64,000 nt of DNA from Brachybacterium subflavum (GCF_009299795.1 NZ_VIGP01000001.1:62001-126000), one strand, 5' to 3'; shown: positions 47,341 to 56,968, numbered from the stretch's first letter. The notes: generated by a model from the sequence alone, not told the origin. Numbers and translations: made by a program.

Positions 47341-48695
47341 TTCTCGTCCATCTCCTTGCGCACCTTCGCGAGCTCCTCGCGGTCGATGACCTTCTGGATC
47401 TCGGTGTTCGCCTTCTTCAGGGCGTCCTTCGCCGAGGCCTCGCCGGTCATGCCCGCCTGGATCGCATCGCCCATCGCCTCGTTGATGTCGAAGGGGTACT
47501 GCGACTCCGGGACGCAGTGGGGGACGATGTCCTCGAAGACCACCGAGGACCACGGCGCGTCCTTCGACTTCGGGTCCGCGTCGACCACGTCGGTGACCTT
47601 CTGCCGGGCGGGCGCCTTGGTGAACTGGGTGTCCACGAAGAAGGGCTTGAGGACCTCGGGATCCCCGCCGAGCGCCCAGCTGAAGAACGCGGCCGTGGCC
47701 TCGGGCTCCTTCGCCTTCGCGTCGATCAGCCACTTCATGTTGCCGATCGTCGAGATGGAGGTCGTGAGGTCGCCGTCGTTCTGGACCCAGGGCGCCATCC
47801 CCGTCTTCTCGACCATGTCCGGGTAGTCGGCGGCGATCTCCGACATCGCCCAGGAGCCCTGCGAGAGCATCGCGACCTTGCCCTCGCCGAAGGGCTGCGC
47901 GGAGTTGCCCGCGCCCAGCGGCTGACGGGGCATCCACGTGTTGTCCTGCAGGGTCTTGTAGAAGCCGATCAGGTCCTCGTACTTGGGGTCCTCCGCGTCG
48001 GCCTTCGACCAGTCGTCGGAGATCGGCAGGTGCCCGGCGACGTGCTCCTGCGAGGCGACCGTCGTCCAGCCGAAGGTGCCCGGGTCAGCGGCCGTGCCCA
48101 CGCAGAACTGCCCGTTCTTCATGAGCGGGGCGATCTTCTCGCACGCGTCGTACATCTCGTCCCAGGTCGTCGGCGGCTTCTCCGGGTCCAGGCCGGCCTT
48201 CTCGAAGAGCTCCTTGTTCCACAGCAGCGTCATCTGCGGCTCGAGCAGCAGCGGGAAGCCGTACCACTTCCCCTGGTACTGGGAGATCTCCTTGGCCTGG
48301 TCGGTGATCTCGTCGAAGACGGAGGCGTCGATGAGATCGTCCAGGGGGTGGAGGAGCCCCGTGCGGGCACCGGTGTCCAGGCGGCCCGCCTGGATGTACA
48401 TGTCCGGGGCGTTGCCGGCGGCCTGCGCGGCCTTGAGCTTCTGGTCCCAGGCGTCCGCGGGGATCACCTGGTAGTTGACGAACACGTCCTCCTGCGCGTC
48501 GTTGAAGTCCTCGACGACCTTCTTGTACCAGGCGTTCTCCGGGGTGGTGAATACCGAGCCCCAGAACTCGACGTTCGTGCGGTTCTTCGCCCTCGAATCC
48601 TTCGCCGTCTCGCCGGGCGTGCCGCTCCCGCATGCCGCCAGCGAGACGGCTGCCGCGCCGGCGGCCGCGGTGGTGAGGAGTGTCCTTCTGCGCAT
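47337..48695 (-). CDS. Sugar-binding lipoprotein, importer 1
   Basis: A protein of 452 residues from the ATG at 48695 (GAGAGAGG before it). Signal RRRTLLTTAAAGAAAVSLAAC with lipobox Cys. Family 1 binding-protein features: NVEFWGSVFTTPENAWYKKV, NAPDMYIQAGR, PLLLEPQMTLLWNKELFEKA and GKVAMLSQGSWAMSE. Two LacI-type operators lie in the 356-bp upstream gap 48696-49051, tying this importer to the GH172 regulon. Confidence 0.93.
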   Translation of the reverse strand: MRRRTLLTTAAAGAAAVSLAACGSGTPGETAKDSRAKNRTNVEFWGSVFTTPENAWYKKVVEDFNDAQEDVFVNYQVIPADAWDQKLKAAQAAGNAPDMYIQAGRLDTGARTGLLHPLDDLIDASVFDEITDQAKEISQYQGKWYGFPLLLEPQMTLLWNKELFEKAGLDPEKPPTTWDEMYDACEKIAPLMKNGQFCVGTAADPGTFGWTTVASQEHVAGHLPISDDWSKADAEDPKYEDLIGFYKTLQDNTWMPRQPLGAGNSAQPFGEGKVAMLSQGSWAMSEIAADYPDMVEKTGMAPWVQNDGDLTTSISTIGNMKWLIDAKAKEPEATAAFFSWALGGDPEVLKPFFVDTQFTKAPARQKVTDVVDADPKSKDAPWSSVVFEDIVPHCVPESQYPFDINEAMGDAIQAGMTGEASAKDALKKANTEIQKVIDREELAKVRKEMDEK

Positions 48696-48831
48696 CGGAT
48701 GCCTCTCTCCCGGTGCGTCGCTGCACCGTTGTGCCGGTGCGTCCCTGCACCGTGTCCCCGAATCCGCCATGCCCGTCATGTCGGATCCCTCCATCGGGTC
48801 CGACGGGCGCGTGCGGCGATCTCCCGGGTGG

Positions 48832-48847
48832 GAGAAATCGTTTACGC
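48832..48847 (-). promoter_or_regulatory. LacI-type operator before importer 1 (proximal)
   Basis: GAGAAATCGTTTACGC, 137 bases before the binding-protein start. It shares the ATCGTTT core with the other sites of the locus. The surrounding gap 48696-49051 has no gene. Confidence 0.65.
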
Positions 48848-48977
48848 TGAGTGTAGGGAGGGGCGTCGGTCCGGTCAACAGTCGCGTGCGGCGCCGTGCG
48901 GTGCGATTCCGTTCCCCGTGTGCGCTGCGAATCGGCGACCTGCCTGTTCGGCGTGGCTCCGCATGTGGCGATCAGAT

Positions 48978-48992
48978 GGTAATCGTTTCCTC
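48978..48992 (-). promoter_or_regulatory. LacI-type operator before importer 1 (distal)
   Basis: GGTAATCGTTTCCTC; its reverse complement GAGGAAACGATTACC is identical over all 15 bases to the site at 52490-52504, 3.5 kb away. Confidence 0.8.
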
Positions 48993-49051
48993 ATCGTGAC
49001 CCAGCGTGCGGGCGCGTCGACGGGGCCGCGGCGACGCACCCGCCCGGGCCC

Positions 49052-49936
49052 TCACTTCAGGCCGGAGGTCTTGATGGAGGCGACGATCTGCTTCTGGAAG
49101 ACGAAGAAGATCCCCAGGGTGGGCAGGGCCGCGACGGTCGCGGCGGCCAGGATGTAGTTCCAGTCGGCCGCGTACTGCTGCTGGAAGCTCGGGATCCCCA
49201 GCTGGACCACGCGCAGGTGCGGATCCGAGGTCACAGTCATCGGCCACACGAACGAGTTCCAGTTCGCGAGGAAGAAGAAGACCGCGAGGGCCGCGAGGAT
49301 CGGCCGCGACAGCGGCAGCACGATCGACCAGTAGATCTTCCAGTAGCTCGCCCCGTCGACCAGGGCCGCCTCCTCGAGCTCGTCGGGCAGGGAGACGTAG
49401 AACTGGCGCAGCAGGAAGATGCCGAAGGCGTTGAAGATCGCGGGGACGATGAGGCCCGCATAGCTGTCCACCATCCCGAGCGTGCGCACGATGATGAAGG
49501 TCGGGATGATGGTCACCGGGGCGCTCACCAGCATCGTCGCGAAGATCCCCAGGAAGATCTTCTCGCGTCCGGGGAAGCGCAGGCGCGCCAGCGCATAGGC
49601 CGCCATCGAATGGAACCAGAGTGCGATCACCGTGACCGCCGCGGAGACGAAGAAGCTGTTGAAGAGGTAGCGCGCGAACGGCACCTGCGAGAACACGTAG
49701 ACGTAGTTGTCCAGGGTGAAGGTGCTGGGGATCAGCTGCGGGGAGTTGACCTCCTCGGCGGTCTTGAAGGATCCCAGCACCATCCACAGCAGCGGGAACA
49801 CGGTCGCGAGTGCGAGGACCAGGCCGATCGCGAAGAGCAGCCAGCGCAGGCGGCTGCTCCGGGAGCCGCGGCGCGGTCCCGAGCGCGGGCCCTGAGAGCC
49901 GACGGGGGCGGCCTGGGTGCGGGCGTCAGTCGTCAT
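49052..49936 (-). CDS. Sugar ABC transporter permease (MalG-like), importer 2
   Basis: A protein of 294 residues: Arg/Ser-rich start, helices from RWLLFAIGLVLALATVFPLL, EAA loop DELEEAALVDGASYWKIYWS. Overlaps the preceding permease by 11 bases. Clearly related to the permease at 45492 (both end in IKxxGLK), so the two importers of this locus probably arose by duplication. Confidence 0.92.
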   Translation of the reverse strand: MTTDARTQAAPVGSQGPRSGPRRGSRSSRLRWLLFAIGLVLALATVFPLLWMVLGSFKTAEEVNSPQLIPSTFTLDNYVYVFSQVPFARYLFNSFFVSAAVTVIALWFHSMAAYALARLRFPGREKIFLGIFATMLVSAPVTIIPTFIIVRTLGMVDSYAGLIVPAIFNAFGIFLLRQFYVSLPDELEEAALVDGASYWKIYWSIVLPLSRPILAALAVFFFLANWNSFVWPMTVTSDPHLRVVQLGIPSFQQQYAADWNYILAAATVAALPTLGIFFVFQKQIVASIKTSGLK

Positions 49937-50918
49937 GGGAGAACCGGCCTCCTCGTGTCAGCAGGAACATCGCGCCGGAGAACAGCAGCAGGAACGCGAC
50001 GAGGACCGAGCCGACGGCTGCCGCGTATCCCAGATCCCCGAAGAGGAACGCCTGCTGGTAGATATAGAAGATGAGCAGGGATGTCGAATTCGCGGGCCCG
50101 CCGCTGGTGAGCACGAAGATCATGTCCAGCCCGCCCGTGACGACCGCGACCATCGAGGTCAGCAGCACGAAGAAGCTCGTGGGGGCGAGCAGCGGCAGGG
50201 TGATGCGCCGGAGGCGCTGCCAGGCGCTCGCGCCGTCGATGCGCGCGGCCTCGTAGAGCTCGCCGGGGATGTCCTGGAGCCCGGCGAGGAAGATGATCAT
50301 GTAGTAGCCCATCTGCAGCCATACGGTCACCGCGATCACCGTGCCCAGGGCGAACCTCGGGTCGCCCAGGAACGAGATCCCGTCGAGGCCGACGACCGAG
50401 AGCAGCGAGGCGATCACGCCGGTGCGGTCGGTGAGCATGAACTGCCAGACCATCGCGACCACGACGATGCTGATCACGTACGGCAGGAACAGCGCGGAGC
50501 GGATGACGCCGACCGCCGGGAACTTCTGCTGGACCAGCAGTGCGAGCCCCAGACCGACGACGTAGATCAGCGGCACGAGAACCACCAGGTACAGCAGCGT
50601 CACGCGGGCGCTGTTCCAGAACTGCGGGTCCTTGACCATGCGGACGTAGTTGTCGATCCCGATGAACTCGAAGTTCCCGAACCCGTCGATCCAGAAGAAG
50701 CCCAGCACCACCGAGAGCGCCATCGGGATCGCGACGAACACGAGCAGGCCGACGGCGTCGGGGGCGAGGAAGAAGAGGGCGGCGCGGGTCTCCCGCTGCG
50801 CGCGGCTGGGGGCGCGGCCACGGCGTCGTCGACCGCTGCCGCCGACTCCCGTGCCCGGCGCGGCGGAGGAGTCGGCGCCCGCGCCGGCGGCTGCGTTCAC
50901 GTCTGCGGCGGCACTCAT
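49926..50918 (-). CDS. Sugar ABC transporter permease (MalF-like), importer 2
   Basis: A protein of 330 residues with a 45-residue Ala/Gly/Arg-rich cytoplasmic start, then ALFFLAPDAVGLLVFVAIPM. EAA loop LYEAARIDGASAWQRLRRIT. Its ATG overlaps the binding-protein stop by four bases. Confidence 0.92.
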   Translation of the reverse strand: MSAAADVNAAAGAGADSSAAPGTGVGGSGRRRRGRAPSRAQRETRAALFFLAPDAVGLLVFVAIPMALSVVLGFFWIDGFGNFEFIGIDNYVRMVKDPQFWNSARVTLLYLVVLVPLIYVVGLGLALLVQQKFPAVGVIRSALFLPYVISIVVVAMVWQFMLTDRTGVIASLLSVVGLDGISFLGDPRFALGTVIAVTVWLQMGYYMIIFLAGLQDIPGELYEAARIDGASAWQRLRRITLPLLAPTSFFVLLTSMVAVVTGGLDMIFVLTSGGPANSTSLLIFYIYQQAFLFGDLGYAAAVGSVLVAFLLLFSGAMFLLTRGGRFSHDD

Positions 50919-52321
50919 ACGAGGCTGCCTCCTTCATAGGTCTCGAGGTAGCTCTCGATGGTCTGCTGGGCGCGGTCGGACTCCTCGCCGGGGTCCCCGC
51001 CTCCCAGCTCGACGGACTGCAGGGCGTCGGAGACGGCCTTGTAGACGACGGGCGGGAAGCGGGGCTCGCCGCGTCCGGTCGGCAGGATCTCGTCGTGGAA
51101 GATCTTCTGGTGCTCCTCCGCGTAGGCGTCGTCGGCCTGCAGCTTCGCGTCGACCGAGCGCCGTGCGGGCATGTTGCCCTTGGCGGGGCCGTTCCAGGTG
51201 GCGATGTGGTCGATGGACTGCTCGTCCATGGATCCCAGGGTCTGCACGACGAAGCGGGCGGCGGCCTCCGGGTCGGTGCCGCGCGCGTTCACGCACCAGG
51301 CCCAGCCGCCCAGGATCGTGCTCGACTCCTTGCCCGGCGGCGGCGGCAGCGGCAGGACTCCGAACCTCTTGTCCGGTGCGTTCTGGGTCAGGTTCATGAC
51401 CTCCCAGACGCCCGACTCCCAGAACGCCGCGTAGCCGGAGGTGAAGGCCGAGACGATGTCGCCGTTGGCGGGGCGGGTGCGGGGCGTGGCGCCGGTGGAG
51501 ACGGCGCGGCCCCAGAGCTCGAGCGCGGCGCGGGGACCGTCGGCGTCGAAGACCGGACTCTGCGTCTTCGGGTCGATGACGTCCCCGCCGGTCTGCCACA
51601 CCCACGGGTAGAAGGTGAAGTTCTGGTAGTAGCCGGGGTCCACGTCGAGCACGAGACCGGTCGTGGAGCCCGTGCTGAGGGACGCGGCGAGCTCGAGCAG
51701 CTCGTCCCAGTCCTTCGGCAGGTCGCCCTCGGAGATCCCGTTCTTCTCGAGCAGGTCCGGGTCGTAGAAGAGGGCCAGCGGCTCCTGCTCCATGGGCAGT
51801 CCGAAGATCCTGTCCCCGTCGCGCCGCGTGGTGAGCGCCTCGGGGAAGTAGTCCGCGATCGCCTCCTCCTCCATGTACGGGGCGAGGTCCACGAGCACCC
51901 CTCCGTTGGCGTAGCGCAGATAGTCGCCGGGGGAGATGAGGAAGATGTCCGGGCCGTCGCCCGAGGCGAAGGCGACCGGCATGCGCTGGTTCATCTGGTC
52001 GCTCGTCATGTACACGGAGGTGATCTCGTGCTCGCCCGCGTCGTTCCAGCGGTCGATCGCCTTCTGGAACCAGTCGGACTGCGCGACGAGGTTCGGATCC
52101 TGCTGGGGCGCCGGGCTGTAGAAGTTCCAGAAGGTCAGCGGTCGGTCCGCGTCAGCGCCGCCGCACGCGCCGAGCAGCGGCACGCTCGCTGCCGCGGCGG
52201 CGCCTCCCGCCAGCAGCGAGCGCCGTGGGATCCGCCCGGCCGATCGCTGCGGGCGTCCGGTGGGCGGCGGCTCGAGCCGAGGCCGGGGAGAAGAGCGGCG
52301 GTGGGGAAGAGCAGGTGGCAC
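50915..52321 (-). CDS. Sugar-binding lipoprotein, importer 2
   Basis: A protein of 468 residues from the GTG at 52321, which has GAGGAGG in front. The signal is unusually late: 30 Pro/Arg/Ser-rich residues precede RRSLLAGGAAAAASVPLLGAC with its lipobox Cys, so an internal start is possible. Body motifs: LTFWNFYSPAPQQDPN, GDGPDIFLISPGDYLRYANG, GLPMEQEPLALFYDPDLLEK and ILGGWAWCVNARGTDPEAAA. First gene of importer 2, divergent from the second GH172 gene over two LacI-type operators. Confidence 0.92.
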   Translation of the reverse strand: MPPALPHRRSSPRPRLEPPPTGRPQRSAGRIPRRSLLAGGAAAAASVPLLGACGGADADRPLTFWNFYSPAPQQDPNLVAQSDWFQKAIDRWNDAGEHEITSVYMTSDQMNQRMPVAFASGDGPDIFLISPGDYLRYANGGVLVDLAPYMEEEAIADYFPEALTTRRDGDRIFGLPMEQEPLALFYDPDLLEKNGISEGDLPKDWDELLELAASLSTGSTTGLVLDVDPGYYQNFTFYPWVWQTGGDVIDPKTQSPVFDADGPRAALELWGRAVSTGATPRTRPANGDIVSAFTSGYAAFWESGVWEVMNLTQNAPDKRFGVLPLPPPPGKESSTILGGWAWCVNARGTDPEAAARFVVQTLGSMDEQSIDHIATWNGPAKGNMPARRSVDAKLQADDAYAEEHQKIFHDEILPTGRGEPRFPPVVYKAVSDALQSVELGGGDPGEESDRAQQTIESYLETYEGGSLV

Positions 52322-52489
52322 GGGGTTCCTCCTCGAACCGCGTCGATGGTGCGGCGGAGACGGGTCCGCCGACGTGTGCTCCTCGGAGCGCCGCCGGTGC
52401 CCGGCACCGATGATGCCCGGGCACCTGCATGCTTCTGCTGCACTGCGCGAAGGGCCTCGAGGGGCCCGGCGCCGTGGGAGCGACTCCGT

Positions 52490-52504
52490 GAGGAAACGAT
52501 TACC
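52490..52504. promoter_or_regulatory. LacI-type operator, importer 2 side of the divergent promoter
   Basis: GAGGAAACGATTACC, identical to the distal site before importer 1 in reverse orientation. In the 455-bp divergent gap 52322-52776, which has no gene. Confidence 0.8.
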
Positions 52505-52654
52505 GGACACCGTACGAATGAGCCCGGGCCGCGTCAACCGTCCTTTCGTCCCGGGTTCGCCGTACCCGACGCGCGCCACCGTTCTCCTGCGGATCCTCGG
52601 CGAATCCGGATCGCGTCGGCGCCTTGACCTGCCGGGCGCACCTCCGTACAGTCC

Positions 52655-52669
52655 GAGTAAACGTTTTTC
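52655..52669. promoter_or_regulatory. LacI-type operator, GH172 side of the divergent promoter
   Basis: GAGTAAACGTTTTTC, sharing GAGTAAACG with the site before the DUF4185 gene; 108 bases before the second GH172 start. Confidence 0.7.
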
Positions 52670-52776
52670 GCTCGACGGCTCCAGGCGTCGGCCCGCACCG
52701 TCCGCACCGCCGTGCGGTCACGAGGGCCCGAGCGCTCGCGAGGCCGTCGACCCCCGGCTCACGAAGGAGTGACCCC

Positions 52777-53958
52777 GTGTACGACCTCGCTGGTGCTTCC
52801 CCCGCTGCGCCTCCCACGACGCCCGCCGCGCCCGCCGCCTCCGCATCGTCGGGGCTCGCACGCCTGCGTCCCGTGCTCACCCGCTCCATCAGCCCGGAGA
52901 ACTTCGACGGGGCCCCCGGCGGCGGCGCCCGAGCGACCGAGGGGACCGGTGCGGCCAGCGCCCGCGACCTCGGTGTGGGCTGGAAGGTCTCGCCGAGCGT
53001 CGACGTGAGGGCGGGGGAGACCTTCGACCTCGCGGACATCGACGGCGCCGGCGTCATCACCCACATCTGGATCACCACGCACACGGACAACTGGCGCACG
53101 CTCGTGCTGCGCGCCTACTGGGACGGATCCGACGAGCCCGCCGTCGAGGTCCCCTACGGCGACTTCTTCTGCAGCGGCTGGAGCAGCTTCGCGCAGGTCG
53201 ACTCCCAGATGATCGCCGCGAACCCCCACGGCGGCTTCAACTCCTACTGGCCGATGCCCTTCCGCGACGGCGCGCGTCTGACCATCGAGAACACCTCCGG
53301 GGTCGACGCCCGCGTCTACTACCAGGTGACCTATGAGGTGGGCGGCGACCACAGCGAGGACGCCTACTTCCACGCCCAGTGGCGGCGCTCGAACCCGCTG
53401 GCGGACCGCACCCCGCACGTGCTCCTCGAGGGCATCGAGGGGCAGGGGCAGTACGTGGGCACCTACATCGCCTGGGGCGTGAACTCCAACGGCTGGTGGG
53501 GCGAGGGCGAGATCAAGTTCTACATGGACGACGACACCGAGCACCCCACCATCTGCGGCACCGGCACCGAGGACTACTTCGGCGGGGCCTGGAACTTCGA
53601 CATCCCCGGCCAGGGGTACACCGCGTTCTCGACGCCCTATCTGGGCATGCCGCAGATCATCCGGCCCGACGGCCTCTACTCCTCCCAGCAGCGCTTCGGG
53701 ATGTACCGCTGGCACGTCGCCGACCCGATCCACTTCGCGACGGGCCTGCCCAAGGTCGACATCCAGGCCCTCGGGTGGCGCTCCGGCTGGCGCTACCTGC
53801 CGCTGCGCGACGACATCGCCTCCACGGCCCTGTTCTACCTGGACCGGCCGACGACGCACCGTCCGCCGGCTCCCGACTTCGACGCCATGGAGGTGCACCT
53901 GGCCTCCGGCCCCGTGCCCGACATCGGCGCCACCCCTCCGCGCGACCCGCAGGACTGA
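52777..53958 (+). CDS. DUF2961 protein, glycoside hydrolase family 172 (second copy)
   Basis: A protein of 393 residues from the GTG at 52777, with AAGGAGTG before it. Same architecture as the copy at 43202: GVGWKVSPSVDVRAGETFDL, GAGVITHIWITTHTDNWRTL, FNSYWPMPFRDGARLTIEN, GWWGEGEIKFYMDDD and ICGTGTEDYFGGAWNFD. No signal peptide, so intracellular. By eye the two paralogues share roughly half their residues, with the active-site blocks nearly identical. It heads the operon that also has the isomerase and LacI regulator. Confidence 0.9.
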   Translation: MYDLAGASPAAPPTTPAAPAASASSGLARLRPVLTRSISPENFDGAPGGGARATEGTGAASARDLGVGWKVSPSVDVRAGETFDLADIDGAGVITHIWITTHTDNWRTLVLRAYWDGSDEPAVEVPYGDFFCSGWSSFAQVDSQMIAANPHGGFNSYWPMPFRDGARLTIENTSGVDARVYYQVTYEVGGDHSEDAYFHAQWRRSNPLADRTPHVLLEGIEGQGQYVGTYIAWGVNSNGWWGEGEIKFYMDDDTEHPTICGTGTEDYFGGAWNFDIPGQGYTAFSTPYLGMPQIIRPDGLYSSQQRFGMYRWHVADPIHFATGLPKVDIQALGWRSGWRYLPLRDDIASTALFYLDRPTTHRPPAPDFDAMEVHLASGPVPDIGATPPRDPQD

Positions 53959-54041
53959 GCACGCCGGCACCGCCCCGCACGCACCTCCGCACCCTGCCCC
54001 GAACGCACCCCGGCACCCTCCACTCCCGAAGGAGTCCTCAG

Positions 54042-55715
54042 ATGACTGCCACCGCAGACCCCACCGAGTCCCGCACCTACGCCCTGCCCGAGCGCGCGCA
54101 GCGCCCGTCGGCCGCCGAGGGGGAGGTGTGGCTGATCCCGAGCGGTGACCTGCGCGAGAGCGCGAACACCGAGTCGTGGGGCGCGCAGCAGGAGCTCGAG
54201 CGGCAGGTCACGGAGGCGTTCGAGGTGGCGGGCGTGGGAGTGCGCCGTGCGTTCCAGGCGGATCCGGCCCTCGGGCACGGTTTCATCCGTTCGCAGCGGA
54301 TGGGCATGGAGGTGTTCCGGTCGATCCCGGTGGATGCTCCGCTGGTGGTGGCGACGGCGAACTGGCAGTACAGCCATCACGTGCTCGCGGGCCTGCGCAC
54401 TCACCAGGGGCCGGTGCTGACGGTCGCGAACTTCGCGCCGGAGTGGCCCGGTCTGGTGGGGCTGCTGAACCTCAACGGCGGGCTGACGAAGATGGGTCGG
54501 GAGTACTCGAGCATCTGGACGGTCGACGGGAGCGACGACTGGTTCCGCGAGGGCATCGCGACGTGGGCCCGCACCGGGACCCTCGAGCACGATGCCTCGC
54601 ACGTGAAGGAGCTTCCCGCCCTCGCGGACACCCCGGAGTCGCGGCTCGGGGTGGCGCTCGCGGAGCAGCTGATCGAGGACAAGGCCATCATCGGGATCTT
54701 CGATGAGGGCTGCATGGGGATGTACAACGCGATCATCGACGACGAGCTGCTGAACCCGCTGGGGATCTATAAAGAGCGGCTCTCGCAGTCGGCCCTGTGG
54801 GCGGAGATGCAGACGGTCCCCGACGAGGAGGCCGATGCGGTGGGCCGCTGGCTCACCGAGGCGGGGATGACGTTCCGCCTGGGCACGGATGAGGCGACGG
54901 AGCTCACGGAGAACCAGCTGCGCTGGCAGTACAAGATGTACATCGCCGCCCTGCGCATCAGCGACGACTTCGGTCTGGACGCGGTGGGCATCCAGTACCA
55001 GCAGGGACTCAAGGACGTGTGCCCGGCCTCGGACCTCGTCGAGGGGCTGCTGAACAACCTCGAGCGTCCGGAGGTGACCAGCCGCGACGGGAAGCGGGTG
55101 CTGTGGGAGGGCAAGGCCCTGCCGAACTTCAACGAGGTCGACGAGGGCGTCGCGGTCGATGCGCTGATCACGAACCGGGTGTGGTCGGCGATGGGCATGG
55201 ACCCGGCGACCACCCTGCACGACGTGCGCTGGGGAGAGGACTTCGACGGGCAGTACGTGTGGGTCTACGAGATCTCCGGCTCGGTGCCGCCCAGCCACCT
55301 GCCCGGCGGGTACGCGGGCGCGGAGGGATGGCGGCAGGGGCCGACGTTCTTCCCCGCGGGCGGGTCCACGATCAACGGGGTCTCGCGGCCCGGGGAGATC
55401 GTGTGGTCCCGCGTGTACATCGAGGACGGCGGGCTGCACGCGGACGTGGGCCGCGGCCGGGTCGTGGAGCTGCCGGAGGCCGAGGTCACGCGCCGCAAGG
55501 AGTCGACGAACCCCGAGTGGCCGATCGCGAGCGTGGTCCTGGACGGCGTCTCCCGCGACCAGTTCATGGCACGCCACAAGGCCAATCACGCCCAGCTGGT
55601 CTACGCTGACAGCGCCGCTGCGGCGGACCGGGCGCTGACCGCGAAGGCCGCCATGTTCGACCGCCTCGGCGTGCAGGTCCACCTCTGCGGCGACGCCACC
55701 GTCCTCCAGAGCTGA
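54042..55715 (+). CDS. FucI/AraA-type sugar isomerase (fucose or D-arabinose isomerase-like)
   Basis: A protein of 557 residues from the ATG at 54042 (GAAGGAG before it). It reads as a member of the L-fucose/L-arabinose isomerase superfamily: an N-terminal Rossmann-like domain (VEVWLIPSGD-type start, VVATANWQYSHHVLAGLRTH), then the central domain with metal-ligand acids in IFDEGCMGMYNAIIDDELLN and a later IQYQQGLKDVCPASDLVEGL. FucI enzymes also convert D-arabinose to D-ribulose in E. coli. Placed directly after GH172, this would handle the released D-arabinose. The matching D-ribulokinase is not in the window. Confident of the superfamily, not of the substrate. Confidence 0.82.
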   Translation: MTATADPTESRTYALPERAQRPSAAEGEVWLIPSGDLRESANTESWGAQQELERQVTEAFEVAGVGVRRAFQADPALGHGFIRSQRMGMEVFRSIPVDAPLVVATANWQYSHHVLAGLRTHQGPVLTVANFAPEWPGLVGLLNLNGGLTKMGREYSSIWTVDGSDDWFREGIATWARTGTLEHDASHVKELPALADTPESRLGVALAEQLIEDKAIIGIFDEGCMGMYNAIIDDELLNPLGIYKERLSQSALWAEMQTVPDEEADAVGRWLTEAGMTFRLGTDEATELTENQLRWQYKMYIAALRISDDFGLDAVGIQYQQGLKDVCPASDLVEGLLNNLERPEVTSRDGKRVLWEGKALPNFNEVDEGVAVDALITNRVWSAMGMDPATTLHDVRWGEDFDGQYVWVYEISGSVPPSHLPGGYAGAEGWRQGPTFFPAGGSTINGVSRPGEIVWSRVYIEDGGLHADVGRGRVVELPEAEVTRRKESTNPEWPIASVVLDGVSRDQFMARHKANHAQLVYADSAAAADRALTAKAAMFDRLGVQVHLCGDATVLQS

Positions 55716-55758
55716 CCGGCTCCGCCGCCCGCCGACCCGACCCGAGAAGAGCCCCGCG

Positions 55759-56769
55759 ATGAACGTGCGCCGACCGACGATCCTGGATGTCGCGAGCGCG
55801 GCCGGGGTCTCGACGGCCACGGTCTCGCGCGTCGTGAACGGCGCGCAGAACGTCGACAAGGAGCTCAGCCGGCGGGTGCGATCGGCCGTGCGCTCCACCG
55901 GCTACGTGCCCAACGCCGCGGGCCGCTCCCTGCGCAGCGGCGCCTCGGCCCAGGTCGCCGTCGTCACGCCCGACGCCGAGAACCCCTACTTCACGCGGGT
56001 GATCAGCGAGGTCGAGCGGATGGCGCGCGGCCAGGGCTACTCGGTGATGGTCGCCCACACCGAGGACGACCTGGAGCGCGAGCGCGAGGTGTTCCCGCAG
56101 CTGGTCAGCAGACAGGTCGCCGGGGTCATCCTCACTGTGGTCGACGAGAACCTCTCGGACGTGACGCCCCTGCTCGCGGCCGGGACGCCCCTCGTGCTGG
56201 TGGACCGCCGCGTCCACGGGGCCGACGTCGACCTCGTGGTCACCGACAACCTCGATGCCGGCCGCCGCGGCGCCCAGCACCTGGCCGAGCAGGGATTCCG
56301 CCGGCCCGTCGTCCTCGCCGGACCCGAGGGCCTCACCTCGACCGAGGACCGCGTGCGCGGCTTCCTGGCCGAGTGGTCGCGGGTGGGAGGAGCCGACGGC
56401 GGCCTCGAGGCGCCGCGCGTGACCCGCGGGGATCTGCATCTGGACTCGGGCCGCGAGGCCATGGCGGCCGTGCTCGCCGAGGAATGGGCCGACGCCGTCT
56501 ACGCGACGAACAATCGCATGTCGGCCGGTGCCTTCGAGGCGATGCGCGGGCTAGGGACCGCGCCGGGCCTGCTCGCCACCGACGACGACCTCTGGACCCG
56601 CCTGGTCACGCCCTCCGTGTCCGTGGTCCAGCAGCCCATCCGCGCGACGGGCCGCACGGCCGCGCGCCTGCTCGGCCAGCGCATGCAGGAGCCGGGGGAG
56701 GACCCCTCCACGATCCTGCTGCACCCGCGGATCCTCGAGCGCGAGTCCACGCGCCGCCGCGAGGGCTGA
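55759..56769 (+). CDS. LacI family regulator of the GH172 locus
   Basis: A protein of 336 residues, full length for the family. Helix-turn-helix PTILDVASAAGVSTATVSRV with hinge GYVPNAAGRSLRSG, then a periplasmic-binding-protein-like core (VAVVTPDAENPYFTRVISEV). The hinge keeps the residues that insert at a central CG step, in line with the AACG/CGTT core of the seven nearby operator-like sites. Last gene of the GH172-isomerase operon, so it would be autoregulated. Confidence 0.92.
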   Translation: MNVRRPTILDVASAAGVSTATVSRVVNGAQNVDKELSRRVRSAVRSTGYVPNAAGRSLRSGASAQVAVVTPDAENPYFTRVISEVERMARGQGYSVMVAHTEDDLEREREVFPQLVSRQVAGVILTVVDENLSDVTPLLAAGTPLVLVDRRVHGADVDLVVTDNLDAGRRGAQHLAEQGFRRPVVLAGPEGLTSTEDRVRGFLAEWSRVGGADGGLEAPRVTRGDLHLDSGREAMAAVLAEEWADAVYATNNRMSAGAFEAMRGLGTAPGLLATDDDLWTRLVTPSVSVVQQPIRATGRTAARLLGQRMQEPGEDPSTILLHPRILERESTRRREG

Positions 56770-56802
56770 GGCGGCAGCGCCGCGACCCACCGAGAAGACG
56801 GA

Positions 56803-56853
56803 ACGCGCCGCCGATCGGAACTTGTTCGCCCCATGTTCCGATCGACGGCGCGT
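56803..56853 (+). terminator. Stem-loop after the LacI gene, 19-base arms with one mismatch
   Basis: ACGCGCCGCCGATCGGAAC pairs with GTTCCGATCGACGGCGCGT apart from one position; 13-base loop; begins 34 bases after the stop. Confidence 0.75.
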
Positions 56854-56968
56854 GAAGGTCGCGACTGCTGGCGGGTTCCCACCGCGTCAGCGACATCCGT
56901 GGCACCTGTGGAGCGACTGCGACACGCTCCGTTCGGTGCGAGCACTACGTTATCCGCGCCGTCTCGGG

